A stretch of DNA of 64,000 nt. Origin: Ga0077523 sp038324085. Its GTDB lineage: Bacteria > Pseudomonadota > Gammaproteobacteria > Burkholderiales > Ga0077523. Numbering within the stretch: position 1 is the first letter of the stretch; every line of letters begins with the position of its first letter. The notes under the pieces are model-generated. The model was not told the origin of the DNA. It did not search any database and was given only the letters and a program-made list of their open reading frames with translations. This document shows positions 8,909 through 18,451 of the stretch, piece by piece. A program made the translations under genes and the position numbers. The stretch spans positions 12,960-76,959 of the forward strand of contig JBBQHP010000018.1 of NCBI GenBank assembly GCA_038324085.1. Reading direction: 5' to 3'.

Positions 8909-10087
8909 ATGCTCACCGACTTTTTCCTCCGGCTCAGATCGGGCGGCGTGCCGGTCTCCGTCAAGGAGTACCTGATGCTGATCGAGGCCCTGGCCAAGGG
9001 CGTGGCCGACTACCGCGTCGAGGGCTTCTACTATCTGTCGCGCGCGGCGCTGGTCAAGGACGAGTCCAACTACGACAAGTTCGACCGTGTCTTCGCGGCG
9101 TACTTCAAGGGCATCGCCGACCTGCCCGAAGGCATGCTCGCGAGCATTCCCGAGGAATGGCTGAAAAAACAGGCCGAGCTGATGCTCTCCGACGAGGACA
9201 AGGCGGCCATCGAGGCCATGGGCGGATGGGACAAGCTGATGGAAGCGCTACGCCAGCGGCTCGAGGAACAGAAGGGTCGCCACCAGGGCGGTTCGAAATG
9301 GATCGGCACCGCCGGCACGTCGCCCTACGGGGCTTACGGCTACAACTCCGAAGGGGTGCGCATCGGCCAGGAAGGCTCCCGCAACCGCAAGGCCGTGAAG
9401 GTGTGGGACCAGCGCGAATACCGCAATCTCGACGATTCGGTCGAGCTCGGCACGCGCAACATCAAGGTCGCGCTCAAGCGCCTGCGCAAGTTCGCGCGCG
9501 AGGGCGCCGCCGACGAACTCGATCTCGACGACACCATCCGTTCGACCGCGCGCAATGCCGGCTGGCTCGACCTGAAGATGGTGCCCGAGCGGCACAACTC
9601 GGTGAAGGTGCTGCTGTTCCTCGACATCGGCGGCTCGATGGACGACCACGTGAGGATCTGCGAGGAACTGTTCTCGGCGACGCGCACCGAGTTCAAGCAC
9701 CTGGAGTATTTCTATTTCCATAATTTCATCTACGAAAGCGTGTGGCGCGACAACCGTCGCCGCAACAGCGAACGCTATCCGCTGTGGAACGTGCTCCACA
9801 CCTTCGCGCACGACTACAAGGTCATCTTCGTCGGCGACGCCACCATGAGCCCGTACGAAGTGGCCTATCCCGGCGGTTCGGTGGAGCATCACAACGAGGA
9901 ATCCGGGGCGGCCTGGATGCAGCGCGTGCTCGACGTCTATCCCAGGACCATCTGGCTCAACCCGCAGCCCGAGGACCGCTGGAACTATTACGACTCGATC
10001 GGGATGGTCCAGCAACTGATGGGCGAGCGCATGTATCCGCTCACGATCCAGGGGCTCGACCGGGGGATGAAGGAGCTCACGCGATGA
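8909..10087 (+). CDS. VWA domain protein of the CoxE type, partner of MoxR
   Basis: A 392-aa protein with an N-terminal helical region and a C-terminal von Willebrand A domain. The metal-site motif is DIGGSMDDH (D239), the variant usual in the CoxE family rather than DxSxS. An extended polar segment (residues about 115-165) contains GGSKWIGTAGTSPYGAYGYN, also usual in this family. It probably works with the upstream MoxR ATPase in maturing a metalloenzyme, in the cytoplasm. The IorAB-type molybdenum enzyme about 5 kb away is a possible client, since CoxD/CoxE pairs mature CO dehydrogenase; this is inference. Its stop overlaps the amidase start (ATGA). Confidence 0.85.
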   Translation: MLTDFFLRLRSGGVPVSVKEYLMLIEALAKGVADYRVEGFYYLSRAALVKDESNYDKFDRVFAAYFKGIADLPEGMLASIPEEWLKKQAELMLSDEDKAAIEAMGGWDKLMEALRQRLEEQKGRHQGGSKWIGTAGTSPYGAYGYNSEGVRIGQEGSRNRKAVKVWDQREYRNLDDSVELGTRNIKVALKRLRKFAREGAADELDLDDTIRSTARNAGWLDLKMVPERHNSVKVLLFLDIGGSMDDHVRICEELFSATRTEFKHLEYFYFHNFIYESVWRDNRRRNSERYPLWNVLHTFAHDYKVIFVGDATMSPYEVAYPGGSVEHHNEESGAAWMQRVLDVYPRTIWLNPQPEDRWNYYDSIGMVQQLMGERMYPLTIQGLDRGMKELTR

Positions 10088-11364
10088 GCGCGCGCCTCGA
10101 TCAGCTCGACGCGGCGGAACTCGCACGGCAGCTCGCGCGCCGCGACATCACCGCGGAATCGGTGCTGCGCGCGTTCCTCCAGTGCGTCGACGAGCGCGAA
10201 CCCGTCGTGCGAGCGTGGACGCATCTCGATCGCGATGCGGCATTGGCGACGGCGCTGGAGCTAGACCGCGGCGCGATCCGCGGTCCGCTGCACGGCTTTC
10301 CGGTCGGCGTGAAGGACGTGTACGACACGTTCGACATGCCCACCGCCTACGGCTCGCCGATCCACGAAGGTCATCGGCCGAGAACGGATGCGGCGAGCGT
10401 CGCGCTGTCGCGACGGGCCGGCGCGATCATTCTGGGCAAGACCGTCACGACCGAGTTCGCGACCTTCCCGCCCGGGCCGACGACCAATCCGCGCAACGCG
10501 ATGCATACGCCCGGCGGCTCGTCGAGCGGCTCGGCTGCCGCCGTCGGGGCCGGCATGGTGCCGGTGGCTTTCGGTACCCAGACCACCGGCTCGATCATCC
10601 GACCCGCGGCCTTCTGCGGCACCGTCGGCTACAAGCCGACATTCGGCACGCTCTCGCCCATCGGCGTGAAAGCGATCACGTGGTCCTTCGATACGGTCGG
10701 CGTATTGGCGCGCAGCGTCGGCGACGCGGCTTTTTTCGTGGGTACACTGGCCGCCCGCGAAACGTTGCGCGTGGAAGCGCTGCCGCCCGCACCGCGCATC
10801 GGCATCTGTCTCACCGCCCAGTGGCCGTTGGCGCTGCCCGAGACGCAGGCGTTGTTCGAACAACTGCCGGCGCGCCTTGCGGCGGGCGGCGCCACGATCG
10901 TGCGGGTCGAACTGCCGCGGGCCTTCGACGGCATCAACGACGCGCAGGACACCATCTGGGAATACGAGATGGCGCGCTGCCTGGCGGATGAGCATCGGCG
11001 CTTCCCGGAGCGCATTCGCGAACGCCTGCGACGGCAGCTCGATGCCGGACTCGCGATGGCGCCCGAGCGCTACGACGCGGCCATGCGGCTCGCGCGCGAC
11101 TGCCGGCTCCAGGTGGACGCTGCGATGGGCGATTGCGACGTGCTCGTGGTCCCGTCGGCACCGGGCGAGGCGCCCCGCGGCATCGAAGCCACCGGCGACC
11201 CCGTGTTCAATCGCACCTGGAGCCTGCTGCGCACGCCCGCGATCCACGTGCCGACCGGACTTGGGCCCAACGGATTGCCGCTCGGCGTGCAGGTCGTGGG
11301 CCGCATCGGCGACGATGCGCGCGCGCTCGCGTGCGCAGCGTGGGTCGAGCGCGCGCTGGGCTGA
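10084..11364 (+). CDS. Amidase-signature family amidase
   Basis: A 426-aa amidase-signature enzyme that hydrolyses a carboxamide. The Ser-cisSer-Lys triad can be placed: Lys77 in GVKD, the cis-Ser in GGSSSGSA (about 145-151) and nucleophile Ser170 in TTGSIIRPA. It starts with an ATGA overlap on the VWA gene, so it is probably translationally coupled to the MoxR-VWA pair. The substrate is unknown. A GatA role is unlikely because there are no gatB or gatC neighbours and the protein is somewhat short. Confidence 0.88.
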   Translation: MSARLDQLDAAELARQLARRDITAESVLRAFLQCVDEREPVVRAWTHLDRDAALATALELDRGAIRGPLHGFPVGVKDVYDTFDMPTAYGSPIHEGHRPRTDAASVALSRRAGAIILGKTVTTEFATFPPGPTTNPRNAMHTPGGSSSGSAAAVGAGMVPVAFGTQTTGSIIRPAAFCGTVGYKPTFGTLSPIGVKAITWSFDTVGVLARSVGDAAFFVGTLAARETLRVEALPPAPRIGICLTAQWPLALPETQALFEQLPARLAAGGATIVRVELPRAFDGINDAQDTIWEYEMARCLADEHRRFPERIRERLRRQLDAGLAMAPERYDAAMRLARDCRLQVDAAMGDCDVLVVPSAPGEAPRGIEATGDPVFNRTWSLLRTPAIHVPTGLGPNGLPLGVQVVGRIGDDARALACAAWVERALG

Positions 11365-11580
11365 CGACGCCAGCGAAGTTCGCGCGCGTGCTGTTGCCGA
11401 GGTAGCGCGACGCTGGCCCGTGTGTCCCGGGCGGCGTACTGGAGTCGGGCGCGGCATGCTATCCGTGCCGTGCGGCGAGGCCCGGAGCCTTCCATCGGCG
11501 TCGGCCGCGCGCGGAAACCTGTGGGAACGCGCGGGGAATCCATCGTCCATCCATCCACCACCACAGGAGGTCGGACGATC

Positions 11581-13716
11581 ATGGCCAAGCAGAATCCCGC
11601 GCGCCGCGTCGCGCTCGCGGTCAACGCACCGCTCCAATCATCCGCGGCGGACGAATCGCGTCCCGCCACGACCGCTTACGTATTCTCCGCGGGCGGGACG
11701 CTCCTCGCTCGTTCGAATCTGGATGCAAAGGGCCAGGCCAGCCTCGAGTTGAGCCTCGGCAAGGCCGCCACCGGCGTGCGCGTGCTCGCGGGACCGGCGA
11801 TCGACGACGAAGCGCCGCAGCTCGACGATCTGCTGCGCCGCGGCGCACAGGAGCAGCATGTGCGCGTCGAAGCCGAGGTCGCCCGGCTGAAAGTCGATGT
11901 CGCGCTCGCGCCCGACGTGTGGCGCACCTGGGTGCTGAACCGCTGCCTGGTGAAAGGCACGCTGCAGAAGCGCGTGCTGCGCGACGGCATCACGATCGAC
12001 ATGCCGGTCTGTCGCGCCACGGTCGAGATCTACGAAGTGGATCCGATCTGGATCATCGTGCCCAAGATCCCCAAGGACCTGCTCGATCGGCTGCGCGACG
12101 TGATCGTGCGGCCGATCCCGCTGCCCGATCCGCCGCCGGAGTTGTTTCCGGGGCCGTTCCCCTTGCCCGGGCCGGGTCCCGATCCGGCGCCGTTCGCGCT
12201 GGCGCTGCGCGCCGGTGCGGGGCCGGCGGCAGCGGGAAGCCACCTGGCGGATGCGCACGCGATCGCATCGTTGCAGGAAGTCGCCGGCAATTCGGGCCTG
12301 CGATACCTGGCACTGAACGGCAGCGATCTCGCGTTTCGCCATGCGCTGATCGACAACGCCGTGCTGGTCCGGCCGCTGCTGTGCTGGCTGCACCCGCAGC
12401 TGGTGACGATGCAGCGCGTCGGCACCGCCTACACCGATGACTGCGGGCACTTCCGCACGACGATCTTCAAGAGCATCTTCAATCCCGACCAGCCGGATCT
12501 GTATTTCCGGGCCACCCAACGCCTGTTCGGGTTCTTCGACGTCACCATCTACGCGCCGACGCCGATCGCGTGTCACACGTGGTGGAACTACGTGTGCGGC
12601 ACCCAGGTGAGCCTGCATACCAGCCACCCACTGGCGATCACGTGCGCGCCGTGTCCACCGATCATCGCGGGCGACAACTGGGTGCTGTTCATGGCGGTCG
12701 GCAATTTCCCCTTGAGCCGCATCCACGGCACCGGCCAGGCGTTGGGCGCGCCCACGGCCGCAAACATCGGCCTCACCGACGGTGATGCCCCGTGGGGCGG
12801 CACCCTGCGGCCGCGTCTGGAATTCGACAGCGCTTTGCGCGACACGCTGGGGGTGCAGTACTACCGCCTGTCATGGAAGCGCGACGGTGAATCCGCTCTG
12901 GCTTACAAGCCGTTGAACGCGGCGATCGGCCGCCACTACGCGCACATGGTGGGCACCGATCTGATGCTCGACGCTTTTCCGCTCGGTCCGCACACCATCG
13001 GCAGCGAAGGCAATCTGTTCGAGATTCCGCCCGCGGTGCCGCCGCTGGGTCAGTGGAGCCTCCCGGACGTGGTGGAAGACACGGCCAGCGGCAAGTTCAA
13101 TACCGTTGCGGCCGACGGCAGCACGCTGATGGACGGCCTGGTGCAGATGCGCGTCGAATTGTTCGACAGTACCGGTGCACCGGTGAACATCGCGGCGCTG
13201 GGCATCCGCTATTTCGTGCCGACCTCGACCGACCTGAGCGGCACGGTGCACACGGTGGACGCGGCCACTCTCGGGCTGGTCGCGGGGAACACGATGGTGA
13301 TCACGCTGCACGTCAACAACGAGCCGTGCAGCGCGGCGATCGCGCCGCCGGCCATCGGCGGCGGCGTGGCCGATCCGTGCTGCGGCGTGCTGCACTACTC
13401 GCCCACGGACACCGTCAGCATGGCGTGGACCGCGAGCCAGCCGCATGGTTTCGCGACCTACAGCTTCGGCGTGGTGCGCGGAGTCAGCGGTGTCTTCAGC
13501 GCGGGCGGGGCGGTGGGTGGCGGCTCGTTCAGCACCACGCGCACCGTTGGTCAACTGCTCAACGACAACCTGCCGCCGGGTTGCGTCCCCGGCGGTTGTG
13601 CTGTGGCCGGATTCAGCGAGAACCTGTACGTGGCCGCCCGTGCGACCGACGGCTGGTCGCGCCAGTCGCAATACGACGCGAGCGCAGTGCGGGCTTTCGT
13701 GCTGGCGCCGAACTGA
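11581..13716 (+). CDS. Uncharacterised 711-aa modular protein
   Basis: No family recognised with confidence. The start at 11581 follows a clear AGGAGG. The N-terminal part (about 30-160) has two beta-rich segments resembling carboxypeptidase-regulatory or Ig-like folds (AYVFSAGGTLLARSNLDAKG; VCRATVEIYEVDP). A proline-rich linker follows (about 178-205, PLPDPPPELFPGPFPLPGPG), then a long cysteine-containing beta-rich region. No signal peptide or membrane segment is visible, and no RTX nonapeptides were found. It is convergent with the type I secretion genes and ends about 70 bp from them, so it could be a secreted substrate, but that is only positional. Confidence 0.7.
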   Translation: MAKQNPARRVALAVNAPLQSSAADESRPATTAYVFSAGGTLLARSNLDAKGQASLELSLGKAATGVRVLAGPAIDDEAPQLDDLLRRGAQEQHVRVEAEVARLKVDVALAPDVWRTWVLNRCLVKGTLQKRVLRDGITIDMPVCRATVEIYEVDPIWIIVPKIPKDLLDRLRDVIVRPIPLPDPPPELFPGPFPLPGPGPDPAPFALALRAGAGPAAAGSHLADAHAIASLQEVAGNSGLRYLALNGSDLAFRHALIDNAVLVRPLLCWLHPQLVTMQRVGTAYTDDCGHFRTTIFKSIFNPDQPDLYFRATQRLFGFFDVTIYAPTPIACHTWWNYVCGTQVSLHTSHPLAITCAPCPPIIAGDNWVLFMAVGNFPLSRIHGTGQALGAPTAANIGLTDGDAPWGGTLRPRLEFDSALRDTLGVQYYRLSWKRDGESALAYKPLNAAIGRHYAHMVGTDLMLDAFPLGPHTIGSEGNLFEIPPAVPPLGQWSLPDVVEDTASGKFNTVAADGSTLMDGLVQMRVELFDSTGAPVNIAALGIRYFVPTSTDLSGTVHTVDAATLGLVAGNTMVITLHVNNEPCSAAIAPPAIGGGVADPCCGVLHYSPTDTVSMAWTASQPHGFATYSFGVVRGVSGVFSAGGAVGGGSFSTTRTVGQLLNDNLPPGCVPGGCAVAGFSENLYVAARATDGWSRQSQYDASAVRAFVLAPN

Positions 13717-13788
13717 CCGGCCCCGACGGGGATCGCCGGTTGCGGCGGGCCGGGTGCGAATTCCGGCCCGCAGGCGGGTCGAGCCGCG

Positions 13789-15183
13789 TCAATGCTCCCG
13801 CCCCGCTTCCTGCAACGTCTTCTGCACCGGCAACAACAGGTACTCCATGACGCTCCGCGTGCCGAGACGGATCTCCGCGCTCACCTGCATCCCGGAGGCG
13901 AGTTCGAAGCGCTCCCCGTCGCGCATCAGGTGCGTCGCATCGAGCGCAACGAGCGCCCGGTAGCCTGAACTGCCGCTGCCCGGCTCCCGATGCCCCGCGG
14001 CGTCGCTGCCGCTCTGGCCCTCCGATGCATCCGGGCTGAGATGCCGGACGTGTCCGCTCACCATGCCGTAGCGCTGGAACGGGTAGGCGGCGACCTTGAG
14101 CTGCACCGGCAGCCGCTCGCGCACGAAACCCGCATCGACCTGCTCGACCCAGACTTCCGCTTGCACGCCTTCGCCGCGCGGCACCACGGTCATCAGCACG
14201 GTCCCCGGCTGGACCACCGTGCCGACGGTGTGCGTCCCGAGGTCCTTGATGATGCCCGCGACCGGCGCGCGCAGTTCCAGTTGACCGCGCCGGACGGACT
14301 GACGGGCCGAGTCCTGGGTCAGCCGCGCCAGCTCTGCCTGCGCCTCGACCCGCTCGTCCTGCAGTTCGCGTCGATACGTCGAGCGCAGCTGGGCGATCCG
14401 ACTCGTGGCCTGTGCGATGACGGCGCGCAGGCTCTCGACATGGGCCGCCTGCGCGTTGAGCTCCTGATCGGCTTCGAGCCACTGGCGTTTGCGCTCGAGC
14501 GCGAGAAGCCTGCCGGCGAAGCCTTCTTTCGCGAGCAGCTCCCAGCCGTCGGCCTGTTCGCGGTAGATCGGCAGCGCCTTGGCGAGCTTCGACTCGATCG
14601 CGCGCGCGGACTGCAGTTCGCTGCGCGCTTTGTCGAGCGCCGCCGTTTCCGCCGCGACCGCGTCGAGATGCGCGGCGCGATGCGCGCGATACTGCGCATC
14701 GGCCTGCGCCAGCAGCACGGGCGGGTCGTCGGTGCGGGCCGGCATCGCGGCGCCGGCCAGCTCGGCATCGATGCGGCGCAATTGCAATCGACGCGTGGCG
14801 AGCTGATCGTGCAGCGTCGCCGTATCGGCATCGGACAGGCGTGCGTCCATCCGCACGAGAACCTGGCCGGCGTCGACCGGGTCGCCTTCGCGCACGAGCA
14901 GCTCGCGTACCACGCCCGATTCCGCCGGCTGCACGATCTTGAGGAAGCTCTGCGGAACCACTCTTCCGTGGGCGATGGCGATGACATCGAGCCTGCCGAC
15001 GCAGGCGCCGATGAGCGCGCAGGACACGAGCGCTGCAATCGTCCACAGCAACGCGCGCGGCAACGGCGAGGGCGCCTGTCCATCCAGCCTCAGGATTGCC
15101 GGCGAGAAGGCGCGCGCGGCCTGCCGGCGCTGTCCTGTGGCGGGCTTGCCGGCTTGCGCGCGATCAACCATGGCGAGCCCCAT
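13789..15183 (-). CDS. HlyD-family type I secretion periplasmic adaptor
   Basis: Membrane-fusion adaptor (464 aa) of a type I secretion system, bridging the ABC exporter and an outer-membrane TolC-type channel. It has a short cytoplasmic N-terminus, one membrane helix (about residues 43-63, LLWTIAALVSCALIGACVG) and a barrel/lipoyl segment (GRVVPQSFLKIVQPAESGVVRELLVREGDPVDAGQVL). A long alpha-helical hairpin (about 90-260) precedes the returning lipoyl half (LRAPVAGIIKDLGTHTVG) and beta-barrel. It overlaps the ABC gene by 20 bp if started at 15183, or by 8 bp from the ATG at 15171. The gene is intact although its ABC partner is interrupted. No TolC gene is in the window. Confidence 0.9.
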   Translation of the reverse strand: MGLAMVDRAQAGKPATGQRRQAARAFSPAILRLDGQAPSPLPRALLWTIAALVSCALIGACVGRLDVIAIAHGRVVPQSFLKIVQPAESGVVRELLVREGDPVDAGQVLVRMDARLSDADTATLHDQLATRRLQLRRIDAELAGAAMPARTDDPPVLLAQADAQYRAHRAAHLDAVAAETAALDKARSELQSARAIESKLAKALPIYREQADGWELLAKEGFAGRLLALERKRQWLEADQELNAQAAHVESLRAVIAQATSRIAQLRSTYRRELQDERVEAQAELARLTQDSARQSVRRGQLELRAPVAGIIKDLGTHTVGTVVQPGTVLMTVVPRGEGVQAEVWVEQVDAGFVRERLPVQLKVAAYPFQRYGMVSGHVRHLSPDASEGQSGSDAAGHREPGSGSSGYRALVALDATHLMRDGERFELASGMQVSAEIRLGTRSVMEYLLLPVQKTLQEAGREH

Positions 15184-16675
15184 CGTCCGGGGCTGGCGGT
15201 GGGCTCAGGTTCACGCATCGAGCCGGCTTCAGATCTTCCGGCAGCTCGTGCGTGATGAACAGCACGGTGACGCGGCCCTGCAGCTTCGTGAGCGTACCGG
15301 CGATCTGGCGAGCTGTCGCAGCGTCGAGACTGCTGGTGGCTTCGTCGAACAGCAGCACCTTTGGCCGGCGCAGCAGCGCCCGCGCGATCGCGATGCGTTG
15401 CTTCTGTCCGCCCGAGAGGCCGGTGCCGTTCTCGCCGACGCAAGTCCGGTAGCCCTCCGGCAGCGACTCGATGAAATCATGGATGTCCGCCAGCCGACAG
15501 GCTTCGACGATGTCGTCGAAGCTCGCCTGCGGATCGGCGAGGCTCAGGTTGTCGTACACCGTGGCGGCGAACAGCCTCGTCTCCTGCGGCACCACGCCGA
15601 AACCCGCGCGCAGTTCGTTCACCGGGAGGTGGCGCGTGTCATGGCCGTCGATGCGAATGCTGCCCTCGCACGGCTGATGGAACCCGAGCAGCAGCCGCGC
15701 CAGGGTGCTCTTGCCGGAGCCCGAGGCACCCAGCACTGCGACGAATTCGCCGGGGGCTGCCTCGAGATCGAGATTGCGCAGCAGCCACGGGTGCCCGGGC
15801 GAATGGCGGAACGACAGCGCGCGGATCTCGATGCGCCCGTCGTTGCGCTGCTCGCGCGCAGGCGTCAGCGACCAGGGTTCCTGCGGGACGTTCATCACAT
15901 CGCCCAGGCGCTTCACCGCGATGGCCGCCTGCTGGAAATCCTGCCACAGCCCGGCGAAACGCAGGACTGGCTGCGACAGCCGGCTCGCGAACATCTGGAA
16001 CGCAACCAGCATGCCGATCGTCATCCCGGTGTCGGTCATCACGAACCAGGCGCCTACGCCCAGGATCGCGAGCGTCGAGAAGTTCTCGAGGCCGGTGGCG
16101 ACCACGTTGTAGGTATTGGCGAGGGATCGGGTGCGGAAGCCGGCGTGGAGATAGTCCGCCAGGTAGTCGCCGTAGCGGCGATCGAGGTGAGGTTCGAGCT
16201 GGAGCGACTTGACCGTCTCCATGGCGCCGACGTATTCGGTCACGAATGCCTGGTTGCGCGCACCCAGCAGAAACTGGTCGTTCAATCGCGACCGCAGCAG
16301 CGGTGTGACCAGCACGCTCGCCAGCAGGATCAATCCGAGGATCGCGAGCGCGATGAGCGTGAGCGGCCACGAATACCAGAACATGAGACCGAGGCTCAAC
16401 AGCAGGAACGGCAGGTCGAGCACCAGCCCGATCGCGGCACCCGTGACGAATTCTCTGATGGTTTCCACGCAGTGCAGTCGCGCGACCAGAACGCCGGTGG
16501 ATCGATGCTCGAAAAAGCCCATCGGCACGCGCAGCAGATGGGAGAACACTTCGGATCCGAGCACCGCGTCGACCCGATTGCCCGTGTGGATGAGAAAGTC
16601 AACTAATGCGTTAACCCCATGATTAAAAATATGTATGACGGTGCAGCAGCGAATGACATACACATGCACTGACAA
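15164..16675 (-). pseudogene. Type I secretion ABC exporter, C-terminal part (split by integrated element)
   Basis: C-terminal two thirds of a HlyB/LapB-type exporter: most of the membrane domain plus the nucleotide-binding domain. Walker A is GASGSGKST, the signature LSGGQKQR, Walker B VLLFDEATSSLD, and the switch His is in ITHE. Homology to HlyB starts at DFLIHTGNRVDAVLG (about 16600), which corresponds to the HlyB segment LRTYIFAHSTSRIDVELG. The roughly 25 residues before that are read from the integrated element, not from the exporter. The missing N-terminal part is at 25255-26040. Alone this fragment lacks the first membrane helices and is unlikely to export. No internal stop or frameshift is present. 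Confidence 0.9.
16578..16593. repeat. Left attachment-site repeat of the integrated element
   Basis: TTGCCCGTGTGGATGA; matches 25280-25295 (TTGCCGTTCTGGATGA) at 13 of 16 positions, with an identical 7-bp core TGGATGA at 16587-16593. It falls exactly where exporter homology stops. Joining the exporter halves at this core keeps the reading frame. Confidence 0.75.
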
Positions 16676-16758
16676 TTTGCTCTACGCTGTCTGTCCGAAG
16701 TAGTCCACGACCATCAGCGATCCCGGCGACCGGGCGATGACAAAAGAGGTGGGCGGAA

Positions 16759-17529
16759 ATGAAAACAGCCTGGCGGCTGGCGATCGTGACGGGCCTCGCG
16801 CTTTCGACCCCTGGCACGGCGCCTGCGGCACTTTTCGACAGGGGAGGAGGGCTGATCTACGACAGCGTCCTCGATCTCACATGGTTGCAGGACGCCAACC
16901 TTGCAGCCTCTCAGACGTTCGGCGTAGGGAGCATTCGTCCCAACGGCATCATGACGTGGGACACCGCGAACGCTTGGATTTCGGCCATGAATCAGTCGGC
17001 GTATGCCGGCTATCGCGACTGGCGCCTACCGACGCTCTCGCCCGTGAACGGGGTTCTGTTCAACGTCTCGCTTACAACGGACGGATCCTCCGACCAAGGT
17101 CCGAATGTGGCATTGGTGAATCCGACTGCGAGTGAGATGGCGCACCTCTACTACGTTGACTTGGGGAACGAGAGCAGTTGCGGCCCATTGACCGGGGGGA
17201 GCATGACGTGCCCGGGGACCAACATCAGCGCCGGCCCGTTCAAGAATATTGGAGCTGGCCCGTATTGGCTCGCGCGCGAGTACGAACCGAACCAAGAATT
17301 CGATGTGTGGTACTTCAACTTCGGCAGCGGGTCAGGATTTCAGAGTATTCAATCGAAATATAACCAGTTATTCGTGTGGGCCGTTCGAGATGGCGATGTC
17401 GCCGTCGTTCCCGAAGCTTCAACCCTTGTCTTGATGCTCTTGGGCCTCGGGGCGCTCAGCTCTGCCACTTGGCGCCGGTCCGATTCCTCGATCCGCCGAA
17501 GACCAACGACAACCAACGTTCGCGAATGA
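16759..17529 (+). CDS. Exported DUF1566-like protein with PEP-CTERM sorting signal
   Basis: A 256-aa exported protein with a signal peptide (residues 1-24, ending AAPA-like). The body resembles DUF1566/Lcl domains (LIYDSVLDLTWLQDANLAA; YAGYRDWRLPTLSP). A C-terminal PEP-CTERM-type tripartite signal is present: PEAS, then the hydrophobic stretch TLVLMLLGLGAL, then basic residues (WRRSDSSIRRR). Such proteins are processed by an exosortase (EpsH) and anchored or released at the cell surface, often with exopolysaccharide. The exosortase is not in this window. GAGGTGG precedes the start. It is cargo at the left end of the integrated element. Confidence 0.85.
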   Translation: MKTAWRLAIVTGLALSTPGTAPAALFDRGGGLIYDSVLDLTWLQDANLAASQTFGVGSIRPNGIMTWDTANAWISAMNQSAYAGYRDWRLPTLSPVNGVLFNVSLTTDGSSDQGPNVALVNPTASEMAHLYYVDLGNESSCGPLTGGSMTCPGTNISAGPFKNIGAGPYWLAREYEPNQEFDVWYFNFGSGSGFQSIQSKYNQLFVWAVRDGDVAVVPEASTLVLMLLGLGALSSATWRRSDSSIRRRPTTTNVRE

Positions 17530-17558
17530 TCGCGTCGTCGACGGACCCGCCTGGGCGT

Positions 17559-18056
17559 CTAACGCCGTCGCCACTCCCATGGCGCTATAGGCGAGTCGTC
17601 TGCCCACAGTCCTAGCGCCGCTTCCCGTGCGCGTTGCTCCGCCGCAGCGTATTCCAGCCGATCACCCGCGCTCTGCTCGTTCGCATACTTCCGATACCAC
17701 CATGCGAGCCCCATGCGCGCGAGCTCGAGATTCACGTCGCGGCCTTCGTGTTCGATTTTGGCCACGAGCCGTCCGTAGCGATCGAGCTTGTCGCCGTCTA
17801 CGGTGACATCGCGTCTGAACACGAGATCGGACAGCGCCTGTTTCGCGGCCTTGCCGAACGGCTGTCCCTTTTCCGGTGCGTCGATCGCTGCTAGCCGCAC
17901 CTTCATACGCTTCTTCTCGGGCGTCAGTACCGTGACTGTATCGCCGTCGGTCACCCCGACGACGAGGGCTTGTATCCTTTCCGCTCTGGCGATCGAGACA
18001 GCCAGGCACAAGACGACCAGCGATAGAACGCGAAGAGGCCTATGAAGGCGCGTCAT
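17559..18056 (-). CDS. Secreted thermonuclease-family (SNase-like) nuclease
   Basis: A 165-aa staphylococcal-nuclease-fold protein. It has a signal peptide (residues 1-25, LSLVVLCLAVSIARA), then the OB-fold core with VTDGDTVTV, RLAAIDAPEKGQPFG and DRYGRLVA, covering the Ca-binding and catalytic regions. It should hydrolyse DNA or RNA outside the cytoplasm. It starts in an ATGA overlap with the lipoprotein gene upstream, so the two are translationally coupled. Nucleases of this type are frequent cargo of genomic islands and plasmids. Confidence 0.88.
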   Translation of the reverse strand: MTRLHRPLRVLSLVVLCLAVSIARAERIQALVVGVTDGDTVTVLTPEKKRMKVRLAAIDAPEKGQPFGKAAKQALSDLVFRRDVTVDGDKLDRYGRLVAKIEHEGRDVNLELARMGLAWWYRKYANEQSAGDRLEYAAAEQRAREAALGLWADDSPIAPWEWRRR

Positions 18057-18316
18057 TTTCTGAAGCTTCCCTTCTCGCACCAGAACTTGACCTTGACTCC
18101 TGGTTGAGCCTGAAAGAGGTCTCGCGCAATATCGCAATTGCCCCGGTTGTAGGCCTCTCCATCCGCCGCATCGAACGTCGCTACGTGAATTCTCATGTTC
18201 TCATCTGTCACGCTATTCCGATAGAGGGAAAATCTCGCGCCTTCAGGGGCTCTGCGCTCGCCGCAGCCAACAAGTATGAATGCGAGGAGCAACAGGACGG
18301 TCACGTTGACGAACAT
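18053..18316 (-). CDS. Small lipoprotein coupled to the nuclease
   Basis: An 87-aa protein with a lipoprotein signal: hydrophobic residues 5-15, then the lipobox LVGC with lipidated Cys at about residue 18. The mature part is about 70 residues, has further cysteines (RGNCDIARDLF; KVKFWCEKGSF) and is of unknown fold. The start at 18316 (MFVNVTVLLLL) was preferred to one nine codons upstream because it gives a normal signal peptide. Its stop overlaps the nuclease start by 4 bp. A role with the nuclease (envelope anchoring or an immunity-like function) is only a guess from position. Confidence 0.75.
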   Translation of the reverse strand: MFVNVTVLLLLAFILVGCGERRAPEGARFSLYRNSVTDENMRIHVATFDAADGEAYNRGNCDIARDLFQAQPGVKVKFWCEKGSFRK

Positions 18317-18451
18317 GTCTTGCGTTCGGGATAGGTGGAGCACAATTCACTTCGAATGGGGAAGTCGACGCCCCGCAGCGGGGCTTATCGGTACTGAGAG
18401 TCAGCCTTTTTCGGCGTATTTTCGACAGTCCTATCGCGCGATGGTGATCTC

